DNA of 46,387 bases from an uncultured Methanobrevibacter sp. (GTDB lineage Archaea; Methanobacteriota; Methanobacteria; Methanobacteriales; Methanobacteriaceae), in contig NZ_CALDKF010000028.1 in the NCBI RefSeq assembly GCF_937898925.1, positions 1-46,387 of the forward strand, read 5' to 3'. The notes below the pieces were generated by a model. That model saw only the letters and a program-made list of their open reading frames with translations, was not told the origin of the DNA and made no database searches. Below, piece by piece: positions 1 to 8,687 of the stretch. Position 1 is the stretch's first letter, and each line of letters begins with the position of its first letter. A program made the translations under genes and the position numbers.

Positions 1-66
1 AGACTTGGTTTTTTGTTTATGCAGGGCAGTGCGTATATGATATAGTCCGCGCATGTGCGCAAAATA

Positions 67-92
67 AAATTGCCGACATTTGTCGGCAATTT
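67..92 (-). terminator. Intrinsic-type terminator hairpin
   Basis: A perfect 8-bp stem (TTGCCGAC at 70-77, GTCGGCAA at 82-89) with a four-base loop is extended by three A-T pairs on each side. T-rich sequence follows on both strands, so it could work in either direction. It lies just past the stop of the minus-strand membrane protein gene. This compact GC-stem-plus-T-tract form is bacterial in style and unlike most spacers in this window, which use plain T-runs. Confidence 0.7.
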
Positions 93-110
93 GTTTTTGA
101 TGCTATGTAA

Positions 111-488
111 TTATGCGGTGTGATATTTTCTGCTTCTGTACAGCAAGTAGTAGATGACTGAACTGATAGGCAGGTTTGTGAGCATAACACCGGGGAGAAT
201 GATTGTTTGGAGCAACATATCAATGTCATCAATGCTTGCGCCCACTGCGAAGAATCCAACCAGTATGCAAACAACCAAAAGTTCAATGAATATCATACTG
301 CGATTGATTATGGACAACTTAAAGTTGAAATTGGCTCGTACGCGTTTTGTGGGATTGAACAGATAAATGACTGTGGGGATGAGCATAAGTGCTGCACCGC
401 CGATCATAAATCCAAGGAAATAACCATAGTGGACTCTGCCAAGCAATGACACCCACATGATGGCAACTTCAACAAGGAATAATGCCAT
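111..488 (-). CDS. Multi-pass membrane protein, N-terminus cut at junction
   Basis: The 125 codons from the first ATG encode about four hydrophobic segments separated by short charged loops (for example FNPTKRVRANFNF), ending in a basic tail, so this is an integral membrane protein. I do not recognise the family. The reading frame stays open upstream of that ATG to about position 530 and still reads like protein (SNRINRDSWLIVMALF continues the first membrane helix), so 488 is probably not the true start and the 5' part is missing. Base composition is richer in G+C than the rest of the window. The hairpin at 67-92 sits directly downstream. The likely origin is a different genome or a rearranged segment. 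Function is unknown; the coding call is reasonably firm because frame, hydrophobicity pattern and terminator agree. Confidence 0.55.
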   Translation of the reverse strand: MALFLVEVAIMWVSLLGRVHYGYFLGFMIGGAALMLIPTVIYLFNPTKRVRANFNFKLSIINRSMIFIELLVVCILVGFFAVGASIDDIDMLLQTIILPGVMLTNLPISSVIYYLLYRSRKYHTA

Positions 489-548
489 AACAATGAGCCA
501 ACTGTCACGATTGATACGGTTAGAACTCAGGAAATTGAAGGTGTAAGA

Positions 549-1517
549 TTGATTGCACCTGATGGAACTGATGTATGGATTACCAATGATGTAGTGGAAC
601 TTCCAGAAGCAGGTTACATCTTAGAAAGAAAAGTCTTTGACAAACACTTGGCTATGGAAGCAGGAAGAGAAGGTGTGGAAATCAGAATCAAAACCCAAGC
701 AAAAGGTCTTAAGAAAGAGGAAGACGGATCCTACACTGTAACTTGTGAATGCATGGGTGAAGTTTTCGACATTAACGCTAAAATCCTTATCGGTGCAGAT
801 GGTCCTGAATCCCATGTAGCTAAATGGGCTGGACTTAAAGCTATCACCAAACCTAAACACATGGAAGCTGGTGTACAGTTTGAAATGTGTAATGCTAAAA
901 TGGAAAGAAACGATGTTCTTGAGTTCTACTTCGGTAGCGTAGCACCTGGAGGTTACTTCTGGTTATTCCCTAAAGGTGACGATATCGTAAATGCAGGACT
1001 TGCTATCATTCCTGAAATGGCTGAAAAATCCGCTTACGAATACTTAGTTGATGCTGTAAACAACTGTTACGCACTTAAGGATGCTCAACCTGTAGAATTG
1101 AATGTAGGTGGAGATCCTGTTGGTGGACTTGTAAAGGAAATGTACAATGACAACATCATGCTTTGTGGAGATGCAGCAAGCCAAGTTAACCCATTAACCG
1201 GTGGAGGAATCACCAGTGGTATTACTGGTGGTAAATTGGCAGGACAAACCGCTGCTGAAGCTATTGCAGCAGGAGACTGCTCCAAAGAATTCCTTAAGAA
1301 ATATGCTGATTTAGTTGATGAAGCTATGGGTCACGATATGGACAAATACACCAAAGCTTGTGACTACTTATGGTCTTTAAATGATGATGACTTAAACAGC
1401 ATTGCAAAAGCTTTCCAAGACATTGAATTTGAAACTCTTGGAACCACTGAACTTGTAAAGGCTTTAATTAAAGTTCAACCAAGTGCAGCTTTAAAATTAC
1501 GTAAATTATTCTTATAA
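549..1517 (+). CDS. Geranylgeranyl reductase family protein, 5'-truncated
   Basis: This is the C-terminal three quarters of an archaeal geranylgeranyl reductase-type flavoprotein, the family that saturates the isoprenoid chains of ether lipids. Visible motifs are LIGADGPESHVAKWAG in the middle and GDAASQVNPLTGGGI, the second FAD-contact motif of this family. Full-length relatives have about 75 more residues, including the GxGxxG dinucleotide-binding loop, which is absent here. Homologous-looking sequence begins at about 531 (EIEGVRLIAPDG), upstream of the TTG at 549, without any start codon; the codons before that read as the antisense of the neighbouring membrane gene. The TTG at 549 is therefore only a nominal start. 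Either an assembly misjoin or a genomic breakpoint removed the N-terminus, and without the FAD loop the product would be inactive. A second, complete family member lies at 30472-31707. Confidence 0.85.
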   Translation: MIAPDGTDVWITNDVVELPEAGYILERKVFDKHLAMEAGREGVEIRIKTQAKGLKKEEDGSYTVTCECMGEVFDINAKILIGADGPESHVAKWAGLKAITKPKHMEAGVQFEMCNAKMERNDVLEFYFGSVAPGGYFWLFPKGDDIVNAGLAIIPEMAEKSAYEYLVDAVNNCYALKDAQPVELNVGGDPVGGLVKEMYNDNIMLCGDAASQVNPLTGGGITSGITGGKLAGQTAAEAIAAGDCSKEFLKKYADLVDEAMGHDMDKYTKACDYLWSLNDDDLNSIAKAFQDIEFETLGTTELVKALIKVQPSAALKLRKLFL

Positions 1518-1705
1518 TAATTTACTAATTTTCTTTTTTTCTTTTTTTAATATTCTTTTAGTTAATTTTAATTATTTATTTCACTTTTTTTCAATTAATT
1601 TTCCTTTATTTTTACTTAATTTATGTAAAAAGTTATATATTCATTAAAATAAAGTAAATATTAATATATATTTTAAACATAGAATAAAAATCAAATATTT
1701 TTAAA

Positions 1706-1734
1706 ATTTAATAAAGGAAAGTATTTTATTAAAT
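1706..1734 (+). promoter_or_regulatory. Inverted repeat upstream of galE
   Basis: ATTTAATAAA (1706-1715) and TTTATTAAAT (1725-1734) form a perfect 10-bp inverted repeat with a 9-base spacer, 24 bases before the galE start. TATA-like AT tracts lie further upstream (about 1655-1680). It could be an operator or a 5'-leader hairpin; nothing in the sequence decides between them. Confidence 0.3.
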
Positions 1735-1758
1735 CAATGATTAGCTATTTGTGATAAT

Positions 1759-2733
1759 ATGATATTAATTACTGGTGGAGCAGGATATATAGGCTCCCAT
1801 GTCAATAAATTGCTTAATAATTCAGGTTATGAAACAATAGTTCTGGATAACCTATCCAAAGGCCATAAGTCTGCAGTTAAATGGGGAGAGTTTGTAAATG
1901 CAGATTTAAGCGACAGTGAGAAAGTGAGGGAAATCTTTCAAGACAATGATATTGAGGCAGTAATGCACTTTGCGGCATTTTCATCTGTAGCGGAATCTGT
2001 TGAGGAACCTGAAAAGTATTTCAAGAACAATTATGAAAACACCTTGAATTTACTTAGAATCATGAAGGAATTCAGAGTGAGAAAATTTATCTTTTCATCC
2101 ACAGCTGCATTGTATGGAATTCCAAAATCCATTCCAATCAGTGAAGAAAGTGAATTGAAGCCAATCAATCCGTATGGGGAATCAAAACTAATGGTTGAAA
2201 ACCTATTGAAGGATGAGTCTGATTTCGGTGGCTTGAAATATGTTTCATTAAGGTATTTCAATGCAGCAGGTGCAGACTTGGATTGTGAAATTGGTGAAGA
2301 CCATGACCCAGAATCCCATCTAATTCCTTTGGTATTGGATGCAGCTCTTGGAAGAAGAGGCAGCATTTCCATTTTTGGTGATGATTACAGTACTCCTGAC
2401 GGCACTTGCATCAGGGATTATATTCATGTAAATGACTTGGCTGATGCCCATTTGAAAGCATTGCAATATTTGGAGGAGCCATTCAATGACAGCAATATTT
2501 TCAATTTGGGAAATGGTAACGGATTTTCTGTTAAGGAAGTTGTTGACACTTGCAAAAAGGTTACTGGAATTGACTTCGATGTAAAGATTGAAGGAAGACG
2601 TCCAGGTGATCCAGATATCCTAATAGCTGATTCAAAAAAGGCAGAAGAGATATTGGGATGGAAACCTCAAATTACAGAATTGGAAGACATAGTGGAATCT
2701 GCTTGGAATTGGCATAAGAAGATTCATGTTTAA
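1759..2733 (+). CDS. galE: UDP-glucose 4-epimerase (GalE-type SDR)
   Basis: This extended short-chain dehydrogenase should interconvert UDP-glucose and UDP-galactose (or the N-acetyl forms) in the cytoplasm for envelope glycans. The N-terminus ITGGAGYIGSH is the NAD-binding GxxGxxG loop; the SSTAALYG segment and the YGESK pair at about residues 140-150 give the catalytic Ser/Thr and YxxxK. GalE hallmarks follow: LRYFNAAGAD, the DGTCIRDYIHVNDLADAH stretch and a C-terminal GRRPGDPD. The length of 324 residues is normal for GalE. It is a single plus-strand gene with an AT-rich 240-base leader, 64 bases before a coiled-coil protein gene. Galactose substrate is inferred from family resemblance; a related 4-epimerase on another nucleotide sugar is possible. 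GalU at 10931 would supply UDP-glucose. Confidence 0.88.
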   Translation: MILITGGAGYIGSHVNKLLNNSGYETIVLDNLSKGHKSAVKWGEFVNADLSDSEKVREIFQDNDIEAVMHFAAFSSVAESVEEPEKYFKNNYENTLNLLRIMKEFRVRKFIFSSTAALYGIPKSIPISEESELKPINPYGESKLMVENLLKDESDFGGLKYVSLRYFNAAGADLDCEIGEDHDPESHLIPLVLDAALGRRGSISIFGDDYSTPDGTCIRDYIHVNDLADAHLKALQYLEEPFNDSNIFNLGNGNGFSVKEVVDTCKKVTGIDFDVKIEGRRPGDPDILIADSKKAEEILGWKPQITELEDIVESAWNWHKKIHV

Positions 2734-2797
2734 GAATTGTGAATTTGGAAAAAAATAATTGGATTTAAGTGATTTTCTTTTAGAGTGGAGTGTTAAA

Positions 2798-4123
2798 ATG
2801 GATAATTTTGAAGAAAACGATTATGGATTTAACGATTTTGAAGATACTTACTCAAATGAATTAAATGCAGGGGAATTGGTTGATGTTAGGATAATCCTAA
2901 CAAATTTGGATTATTTGGAATTCCTTTCCAAGGCTGTAAGCAATTTTGACTTATCTAATTTTAATGTGAACATCTCTTCCATAATTCCAACTAAAGACAT
3001 TGAAATAGCTAAAAATACTGTAATTGGTGCAGATTTGGTTTTAATTGCTGCCGAAAACAATGCAGAAAATCATAAATTATATCAAAACTTCAAGAAATCC
3101 TTGAAGAATGAGTTTAATTACATTGAATACTTAAAGCTTCCTTCACTTGATGAATTGAATGGCTATGAATATGATGATTATGATGATAATCTCATGGAGG
3201 ATGAAATAGCAAATTCAATTATTCGTGGAGGATTATACAGCATTTCCAATCTATCTTCAATCAATGATTCAAAAAGAAAATATGCTGAACTAAAAAAGGA
3301 TTTCGAAGAGGAATCATTGAAATATGATAAGATAAGTAGAGAAAATGACCTTTTAGTTAAAGAATCCAAATCATTGAGAGAGAAAAATGAAAAGGCATTG
3401 GAGGAAGTAAAGATACTCCAAAGACAATTGGATCAAATCAAGTCAGATTTTTCAGATTTGAAATCACGATTTGAAGGAATTCATAGCAAGAACTCATTGG
3501 AAGTCTATTCCTTAAATGAATTGTGGTATGATCTCTTTGGAGAATACTTGTCTCAGGATGTTTATAAGTTCATTCTAATCAGTACAGACAATTTCCGTCC
3601 TAAAAATCTCATGATAGGTCAAGGAGCAATTTGTGCAGAGTCTAAGGAAGATGCATTGGATTGGTTGAAGATCATTAAGACTGCATTTATCCTCTCTGAT
3701 ACAAATAAGCAGGATTTGGATTACAATAATTTCAAAAGCAATTTCAAGTTCGATGACATTGATGAGTTCTCTTCAAGCTCTTCATTATCCACATCAGGAT
3801 TTGAGACAATAGAGGAGAAGGACATTTTCAACACTCCAAAGGATGACGGTTTTATCTATAATGAAAGATTTGAAGGAAATGATGATTCTGATGATTCAAT
3901 CATAGATGATGATTTGTTTACCAACGCTTTCATTGATGAGTCCAAAAAGGAAGACATAAATGTTTTCAATCTCAAGTCTTTAAAGTCAATTGAGGATGAA
4001 GAGGAGGACTCAAGTGAAAATCCAAGTTATAGCAACAGAGAAGAAGATTATGATTATGATGATGAAGAGAATGTAGATGATGAGGAAGAAATCTACAATG
4101 CTTTTTCAAACCTTTGGGGTTAA
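2798..4123 (+). CDS. Acidic coiled-coil protein of unknown function
   Basis: The ATG at 2798 is preferred because GGAG lies seven bases upstream; the open frame extends 13 codons further to a TTG with no ribosome-binding site. The 441-residue product has an N-terminal globular part (about 20-125) with alternating beta and helix pattern (VDVRIILTNLDYLEFLSKAV), a strongly heptad-like charged coiled coil at about 145-215, a compact segment around YSLNELWYDLFGEYLSQDVYK, and a long very acidic Ser/Asp/Glu-rich tail (about 320-441) that is probably disordered. It has no signal peptide or membrane helix. I cannot name a family. The layout suggests a cytoplasmic scaffold or partner-binding protein. 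It stands between galE and purF, without obvious functional link to either. Confidence 0.75.
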   Translation: MDNFEENDYGFNDFEDTYSNELNAGELVDVRIILTNLDYLEFLSKAVSNFDLSNFNVNISSIIPTKDIEIAKNTVIGADLVLIAAENNAENHKLYQNFKKSLKNEFNYIEYLKLPSLDELNGYEYDDYDDNLMEDEIANSIIRGGLYSISNLSSINDSKRKYAELKKDFEEESLKYDKISRENDLLVKESKSLREKNEKALEEVKILQRQLDQIKSDFSDLKSRFEGIHSKNSLEVYSLNELWYDLFGEYLSQDVYKFILISTDNFRPKNLMIGQGAICAESKEDALDWLKIIKTAFILSDTNKQDLDYNNFKSNFKFDDIDEFSSSSSLSTSGFETIEEKDIFNTPKDDGFIYNERFEGNDDSDDSIIDDDLFTNAFIDESKKEDINVFNLKSLKSIEDEEEDSSENPSYSNREEDYDYDDEENVDDEEEIYNAFSNLWG

Positions 4124-4150
4124 ATAATCGGTTATTTTAATTTTCTTTTT
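4122..4150 (+). terminator. Weak hairpin plus T-rich tract
   Basis: AAATAA (4122-4127) and TTATTT (4132-4137) flank a TCGG tetraloop immediately at the stop codon of the coiled-coil gene, followed by T-rich sequence. The stem is short and AT-only, so the T-tract may do most of the work. Confidence 0.35.
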
Positions 4151-4396
4151 ATTCACTATTTTTATATTTTTTATCTAATTTTTTTAAAGAATTTCAATAT
4201 ATTTTCCTATCTATTTTTTAATAATTTTTTAATAATTATTTATTACTTTTTTACTAATTTTTTTTCAAAAAGATTTATTATAAATATTAGAAAATTTATA
4301 AATAATTATATAATATTTTTTTAAGTTCAAAATATTATGTTCATGATTTAAAATTATTAAAAATTTTATGTCTTAATAGGGTAAGGAGATTAAATA

Positions 4397-5839
4397 TTGA
4401 AAGATAAGTGTGGTATTGTAGGAATACATTCTAAAGACAATCTTAAGGATGTTTCTCACTTGATTTATTACGGTTTATATGCTTTACAGCATAGAGGACA
4501 GGAATCTGCAGGTATAGCTACTCATAACATAAATTATGGTTTGAATTTTTATTGTGGAATGGGTCTGGTAACTGATGTTTTCAACAATGCTTTAATCAAG
4601 AGCTTAGCTGGAAATGTGGGTATTGGACATGTAAGATACTCCACAACTGGACAATCAAAAATAGAAAATTCACAGCCATTCTTCACTGAATTGGATGATG
4701 GATTCATCGCTATGGCTCATAATGGTGATATTGTCAATTCAGGTTCATTAAGAGAGGAATTGATTAAGAAAGGTTATGAATTCAAATCTGACACTGATTC
4801 TGAAGTTGTTTGTTACTTGATTAAGGAAGAGGCTAAGACTGAGAAGGACTTCCTTAAGGTAATCGATACAGTTTCCCAAAAGTTAATAGGTTCATATTCC
4901 TTGGTTATTCTAATCAATGATGAATTGTATGTTTTAAGAGATCCTATGGCTATGAAACCTTTAGTTTTAGGTGAAACAGATGACCATTTTGTAGTTGCAT
5001 CTGAAACTGTTGCTTTTGATGTTATTGATGCAAGGCTTATCCGTGATTTGGAGCCAGGTGAATTGATTTACTTCAAGGACAATAAGGTCAACTCCTATAT
5101 CTTGCCATCTGCAAAAGGTTCCAAAAGGGCACATTGTATGTTTGAATATGTTTACTTTGCCCGTCCTGATAGTGTAATCGATGAGAGAAGCGTTTACAAT
5201 ACAAGACTTAGAATCGGTGAAGCATTGTATAAGGAATACCCTATTGATGCAGATTTGGTATTGCCTGTTCCGGATTCATCAATCCCTGCAGCTATTGGTT
5301 ATGCAAGGGCTTCAGGAATTCCATACGGTGAAGGTCTAATCAAGAACAGGTATGTTGGAAGAACTTTCATTATGCCAACCCAAGAAGAGCGTGAAATTGC
5401 TGTAAGACTTAAATTAAACCCATTAAGACATGAACTTGAAGGAAAAAGTGTTGTTGTAATCGATGACAGTATCGTTAGAGGTACAACTTCCGAATCCTTG
5501 GTAAGAATCCTTAAGGCAGCAGGCGCTAAAGAGGTGCATATGTTGATTGGATGCCCTCCTGTAATTGCACCATGTTTCTACGGTGTTGCTCTTGCTACTA
5601 AAGAGGAATTGATTGCAGCTAATTTGGAAATCGATGATATCAGAAAACAGTTAGGTGCAGAAACTTTAGGTTATATCAGCATTGAGTCTCTTATCGAAGC
5701 TATTGGCATCGATGGGGACAATTTATGCTTAGGCTGTATCAATGAAGACTATCCTACTGAGATTCCAGAGGATTTGGAAGCGGAATCTTACTATGATTAT
5801 TATCAACCTTTAATGGATGCAGCTGAAGAAGATGAATAA
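4397..5839 (+). CDS. purF: Amidophosphoribosyltransferase (glutamine PRPP amidotransferase)
   Basis: This enzyme catalyses the first committed step of purine synthesis, transferring ammonia from glutamine to PRPP to give phosphoribosylamine. Translation starts at TTG with the GGTAAGGAG ribosome-binding site upstream. Removal of a four-residue propeptide would expose Cys5 (MKDKCGIVGI), the N-terminal nucleophile of the class II glutaminase domain; YALQHRGQESAGIA and GHVRYSTTG follow. The C-terminal phosphoribosyltransferase half carries the PRPP loop VVVIDDSIVRGTTS near residue 352. Cysteines at RAHCMFEYVY, IAPCFYG and DNLCLGC match the 4Fe-4S ligands of the Bacillus-type enzyme, so this is an iron-sulfur form. 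The length (480 residues) is normal. It is monocistronic, with TATA-like AATTATATAATA about 80 bases upstream. The call is very secure. Confidence 0.97.
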   Translation: MKDKCGIVGIHSKDNLKDVSHLIYYGLYALQHRGQESAGIATHNINYGLNFYCGMGLVTDVFNNALIKSLAGNVGIGHVRYSTTGQSKIENSQPFFTELDDGFIAMAHNGDIVNSGSLREELIKKGYEFKSDTDSEVVCYLIKEEAKTEKDFLKVIDTVSQKLIGSYSLVILINDELYVLRDPMAMKPLVLGETDDHFVVASETVAFDVIDARLIRDLEPGELIYFKDNKVNSYILPSAKGSKRAHCMFEYVYFARPDSVIDERSVYNTRLRIGEALYKEYPIDADLVLPVPDSSIPAAIGYARASGIPYGEGLIKNRYVGRTFIMPTQEEREIAVRLKLNPLRHELEGKSVVVIDDSIVRGTTSESLVRILKAAGAKEVHMLIGCPPVIAPCFYGVALATKEELIAANLEIDDIRKQLGAETLGYISIESLIEAIGIDGDNLCLGCINEDYPTEIPEDLEAESYYDYYQPLMDAAEEDE

Positions 5840-5936
5840 TATTTCATCTTTTTATTTTTTTAATTTCTATTTTTATATTTTTTATTTTTATTTAATTTTT
5901 ATGAAGTTTTGTTTGATTTATTAATGAGTTGTTTTT

Positions 5937-7193
5937 ATGGTGGAATTGTTAGCTCCTGCAGGAAATTTTATTTCATTGACCAGTGCACTTAAAAACGGTG
6001 CAGATGCAGTTTATATTGGCCTTGAAGATATGAATATGAGGGTTAATGCAAGTAATTTCTCTCTTGAAGACATTAAAAAGGCAAGTGAAATGACAAGGGA
6101 GTATGGAGCTAAGCTATATGTCTGCACAAATACCATAATGAAAGACAAAGATGTTGAAATGCTAAAGGAACAATTACCCTATATCAAGGAATATGGTGCA
6201 GATGGAATCATCCTATCAGACATTTCATTAATAGATTTGGCAATCGAAAGTGGCCTTGAAGCCCATATGAGCGTTCAGGAAAACACAACTAACTTTTATG
6301 CATTGAAGGCATTGGAGAAATTAGGTGTCAAAAGGGCTATTCTATCAAGGGAACTGTCCTTGGAAGAGATTAAGGAAATCACTAATAAATTGAAACAAAG
6401 CGATTCCTCCATTGAGACTGAAGTCTTCATTCATGGAGCAATGTGCATGGCAATATCAGGCAGATGCTTCTTGAGCTATGGATTGTATGGCAGAAGCGCT
6501 AATTGTGGAGATTGCCTCCAGCCATGCAGAAAGGAATGGAAATTGAGCTTTGAGGAAGATGAGAATGATGATGTAATCAATTTCTCAGAATGTGATGATG
6601 AGTCATTCATAATATCCAATTCCTATGATGATTCCTATAGGACAAACTTCTTCTCTCCAAAGGATATGGCATTGATAGAACATATTCCAGAACTCATTGA
6701 AGCTGGAATCGATTCCTTTAAGATTGAAGGAAGGGCAAGATCTCCAGATTATGTTGCAACTGCAGTTAAGGTATATAGGGAAGCCATTGACTTGTATCAG
6801 GAAGATCCAGAAAACTATCAATATGATCCTAAATGGATGGATGAGCTTATGAAGGTATTCAATAGAGGTTATGATACTGGATTTTACTTCAATGTTCCTT
6901 ATGAAATCAGTGAAAACAACCAATCCAGATTCATTAAGAAGGATATTGGAAAGGTTGTTAATTATTACAATAAGATTAAAGTTGCAGAGCTAAAGATATG
7001 GGATGACTTGGCTATTGGTGATGAGATTATGGTCCAAGGGCCAACAACAGGTTCAATCACCCATGTAATTGATTCTATGCAAATTGATGGAAAAGCTATT
7101 GAAAAGGCAGAGAAAGGTTCAAATGTGGCAATAGCAATTGATGAGAAATTAAGGGAAAGCGATTTTGTTTATAAATTGATTCCAAGAGAATAA
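5937..7193 (+). CDS. Peptidase U32 family protein
   Basis: The start MVELLAPAGN and the middle motif EVFIHGAMCMAISGRCFLS are diagnostic of the U32 (collagenase-like) family. The cysteine set CMAISGRC ... NCGDCLQPCRKEW matches the Fe-S-binding cluster seen in members that act in RNA hydroxylation (RlhA/TrhP in bacteria), so a role in rRNA or tRNA modification is more likely than proteolysis; this is inference from the family. An N-terminal TIM-barrel-like region covers about residues 1-300, followed by FKIEGRARSPDYVATAVKVYREA and a C-terminal beta domain (about 335-418). The length is 418 residues, typical of single-module archaeal members. An acidic insert (about 205-225) with no obvious motif lies between the cysteine cluster and the rest. 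It stands between purF and cfbC with gaps of 97 and 50 bases, so it may be cotranscribed with cfbC. Confidence 0.88.
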   Translation: MVELLAPAGNFISLTSALKNGADAVYIGLEDMNMRVNASNFSLEDIKKASEMTREYGAKLYVCTNTIMKDKDVEMLKEQLPYIKEYGADGIILSDISLIDLAIESGLEAHMSVQENTTNFYALKALEKLGVKRAILSRELSLEEIKEITNKLKQSDSSIETEVFIHGAMCMAISGRCFLSYGLYGRSANCGDCLQPCRKEWKLSFEEDENDDVINFSECDDESFIISNSYDDSYRTNFFSPKDMALIEHIPELIEAGIDSFKIEGRARSPDYVATAVKVYREAIDLYQEDPENYQYDPKWMDELMKVFNRGYDTGFYFNVPYEISENNQSRFIKKDIGKVVNYYNKIKVAELKIWDDLAIGDEIMVQGPTTGSITHVIDSMQIDGKAIEKAEKGSNVAIAIDEKLRESDFVYKLIPRE

Positions 7194-7243
7194 TTATTAT
7201 ACTTACTGAAATTACGGATTATTTTAAAACTATTGGTGTAAAG

Positions 7244-8047
7244 ATGAAAAGACAAAAGAAAATAGCTATCTATGGAAAAGGTGGTATTGGAAAAAGTACC
7301 ACAGTAGCTAATATTGCAGCAGCTTATAGTGAAGATGATAAGAAGGTTATGGTAATAGGTTGTGATCCTAAATCTGACACTACAAGAACCTTGTGCGGTA
7401 AAAGGATACCTACAATTGTAAACACCTTAAAGGATAATAAGGCTCCAGAGCTTTCCGATTTGGTTTTTGAAGGATTCAATCAAATCAAATGTGTTGAAAG
7501 TGGAGGTCCGGAACCTGGAGTTGGATGTGCAGGACGTGGAGTTATCGTTGCAATGAAACGTTTAGAGAATCTAAATGCCTTTGATGAGGAGTTTGATGTT
7601 ATTCTTTACGATGTTTTAGGTGATGTGGTCTGTGGAGGATTTTCTGTTCCTCTAAGAGAGGATTATGCTGATGAGGTATTCATTGTATCATCTGGTGAAT
7701 ACATGTCATTATATGCTGCAAACAACATTTCCAAAGGAATCAAGAAGCTAAAGGGTAACCTTGGAGGTATCATTTGCAATTGCAAAGGAATCGAAAATGA
7801 AGAGGAGATTGTAAGCTCCTTTGCAGAAAAAATCAACACTCAAGTCATTGGAGTCATAGGAAGAAGCAATTTGATTCAAAGAAGTGAATTGGATGCAAAA
7901 ACAGTTGTTGAATATGCTCCTGATTCAAATGAGGCAGAAGCTTATAGAAAATTAGCAAGTGATATTTTCATCAATGACAATTTCTCAACTCCAGAACCTA
8001 TGGGAGATGAGGATTTTGAAAATTTCTTTAAGTCATTCTTGGATTAA
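7244..8047 (+). CDS. cfbC: Ni-sirohydrochlorin a,c-diamide reductive cyclase, reductase subunit (NifH-like)
   Basis: This NifH-type ATPase is the reductase partner of CfbD in coenzyme F430 synthesis, the nickel tetrapyrrole of methyl-coenzyme M reductase. The Walker A motif YGKGGIGKST spans residues 10-19, and the switch-type motif GCDPKSDTTR follows. Cysteines of GVGCAGRGV (about residue 95) and GDVVCGGF (about residue 130) are the two ligands per subunit that hold the bridging 4Fe-4S cluster. The 267-residue length fits CfbC. A nitrogenase NifH is less likely: no nif genes flank it, and methanogens without nitrogen fixation keep this NifH-like gene. CfbD is not within the window. GGTG precedes the ATG by six bases. 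T-rich sequence separates it from the convergent DUF123 gene. Confidence 0.88.
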   Translation: MKRQKKIAIYGKGGIGKSTTVANIAAAYSEDDKKVMVIGCDPKSDTTRTLCGKRIPTIVNTLKDNKAPELSDLVFEGFNQIKCVESGGPEPGVGCAGRGVIVAMKRLENLNAFDEEFDVILYDVLGDVVCGGFSVPLREDYADEVFIVSSGEYMSLYAANNISKGIKKLKGNLGGIICNCKGIENEEEIVSSFAEKINTQVIGVIGRSNLIQRSELDAKTVVEYAPDSNEAEAYRKLASDIFINDNFSTPEPMGDEDFENFFKSFLD

Positions 8048-8145
8048 TGGCTTATTTTTTCTTTTTTTATTTACTTTTTTTAATTTTATAACTAATTTTT
8101 TCTTTTTAAAATCTGAGAACTATTTTTTTTATTCCTGGTTGATTT

Positions 8146-8604
8146 TTAATTCTTATTTTTAATTAACTCTTTTTTAAAATAGTTTAAATTATGATATTTC
8201 ATATCTAACTTTTCATATGCACTTTTTACAGAATTCATAGCCTCTCTTTTTCTTTTAAAATAGATTAAATGAGAATTGCAATTGCAATCTGAACATCCGA
8301 ATTTAGGAACTTCCTCACCATCTTCAGCTATTGTTGATGCAAGATCACATTCAATCTTCTTATCTGAAACATTAAAGAGAACATCCCTTATTTCACTGTT
8401 TTCATTTTTAAGCAGGTAATCAATATGCCAATGAAGTTTCTTGTCATCAGACAAATGCCTATTGATTCTTGCAACAAGTGAATTCATTGCTGAACCTATG
8501 TAAACATAGTATCCTTTCCTAAATTTATAGTCTTGATGTAGATGCCCTATGTTAAGTTTCTCACTTTTTCTCATAGATATGATTAAACAGTATGTTCCTT
8601 TCAT
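8146..8604 (-). CDS. DUF123 / GIY-YIG-like protein
   Basis: The sequence begins MKGTYCLIISMRKSE and contains KGYYVYIGSAMNSLVARINRH, the GIY-YIG-like core of the DUF123 (Uri-type) family, followed by HWHIDYLL and a cysteine-rich GCSDCNCNSHLIYF. Members are often fused to or encoded near DNA glycosylases of the endonuclease III type, so a nucleic-acid cleavage or repair role is suggested, though not shown. At 152 residues it is a typical stand-alone member. It is the last gene of a probable minus-strand cluster with the DUF3795 and DUF1848 genes (83-base gap to the former) and converges on cfbC. Confidence 0.8.
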   Translation of the reverse strand: MKGTYCLIISMRKSEKLNIGHLHQDYKFRKGYYVYIGSAMNSLVARINRHLSDDKKLHWHIDYLLKNENSEIRDVLFNVSDKKIECDLASTIAEDGEEVPKFGCSDCNCNSHLIYFKRKREAMNSVKSAYEKLDMKYHNLNYFKKELIKNKN

Positions 8605-8687
8605 AATTTAACAACTTTTGAATTTATTTTTAATTTAATTAATCATTATTTTTATTAAATTAATGGAATGTTTTTGTGCATAAATTA

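Noticed and set aside
7244..8047. Nitrogenase iron protein NifH
   Set aside because: The protein is NifH-like, but no nifD/K or other nitrogenase genes flank it and the length and setting fit CfbC of F430 synthesis, which methanogens need.
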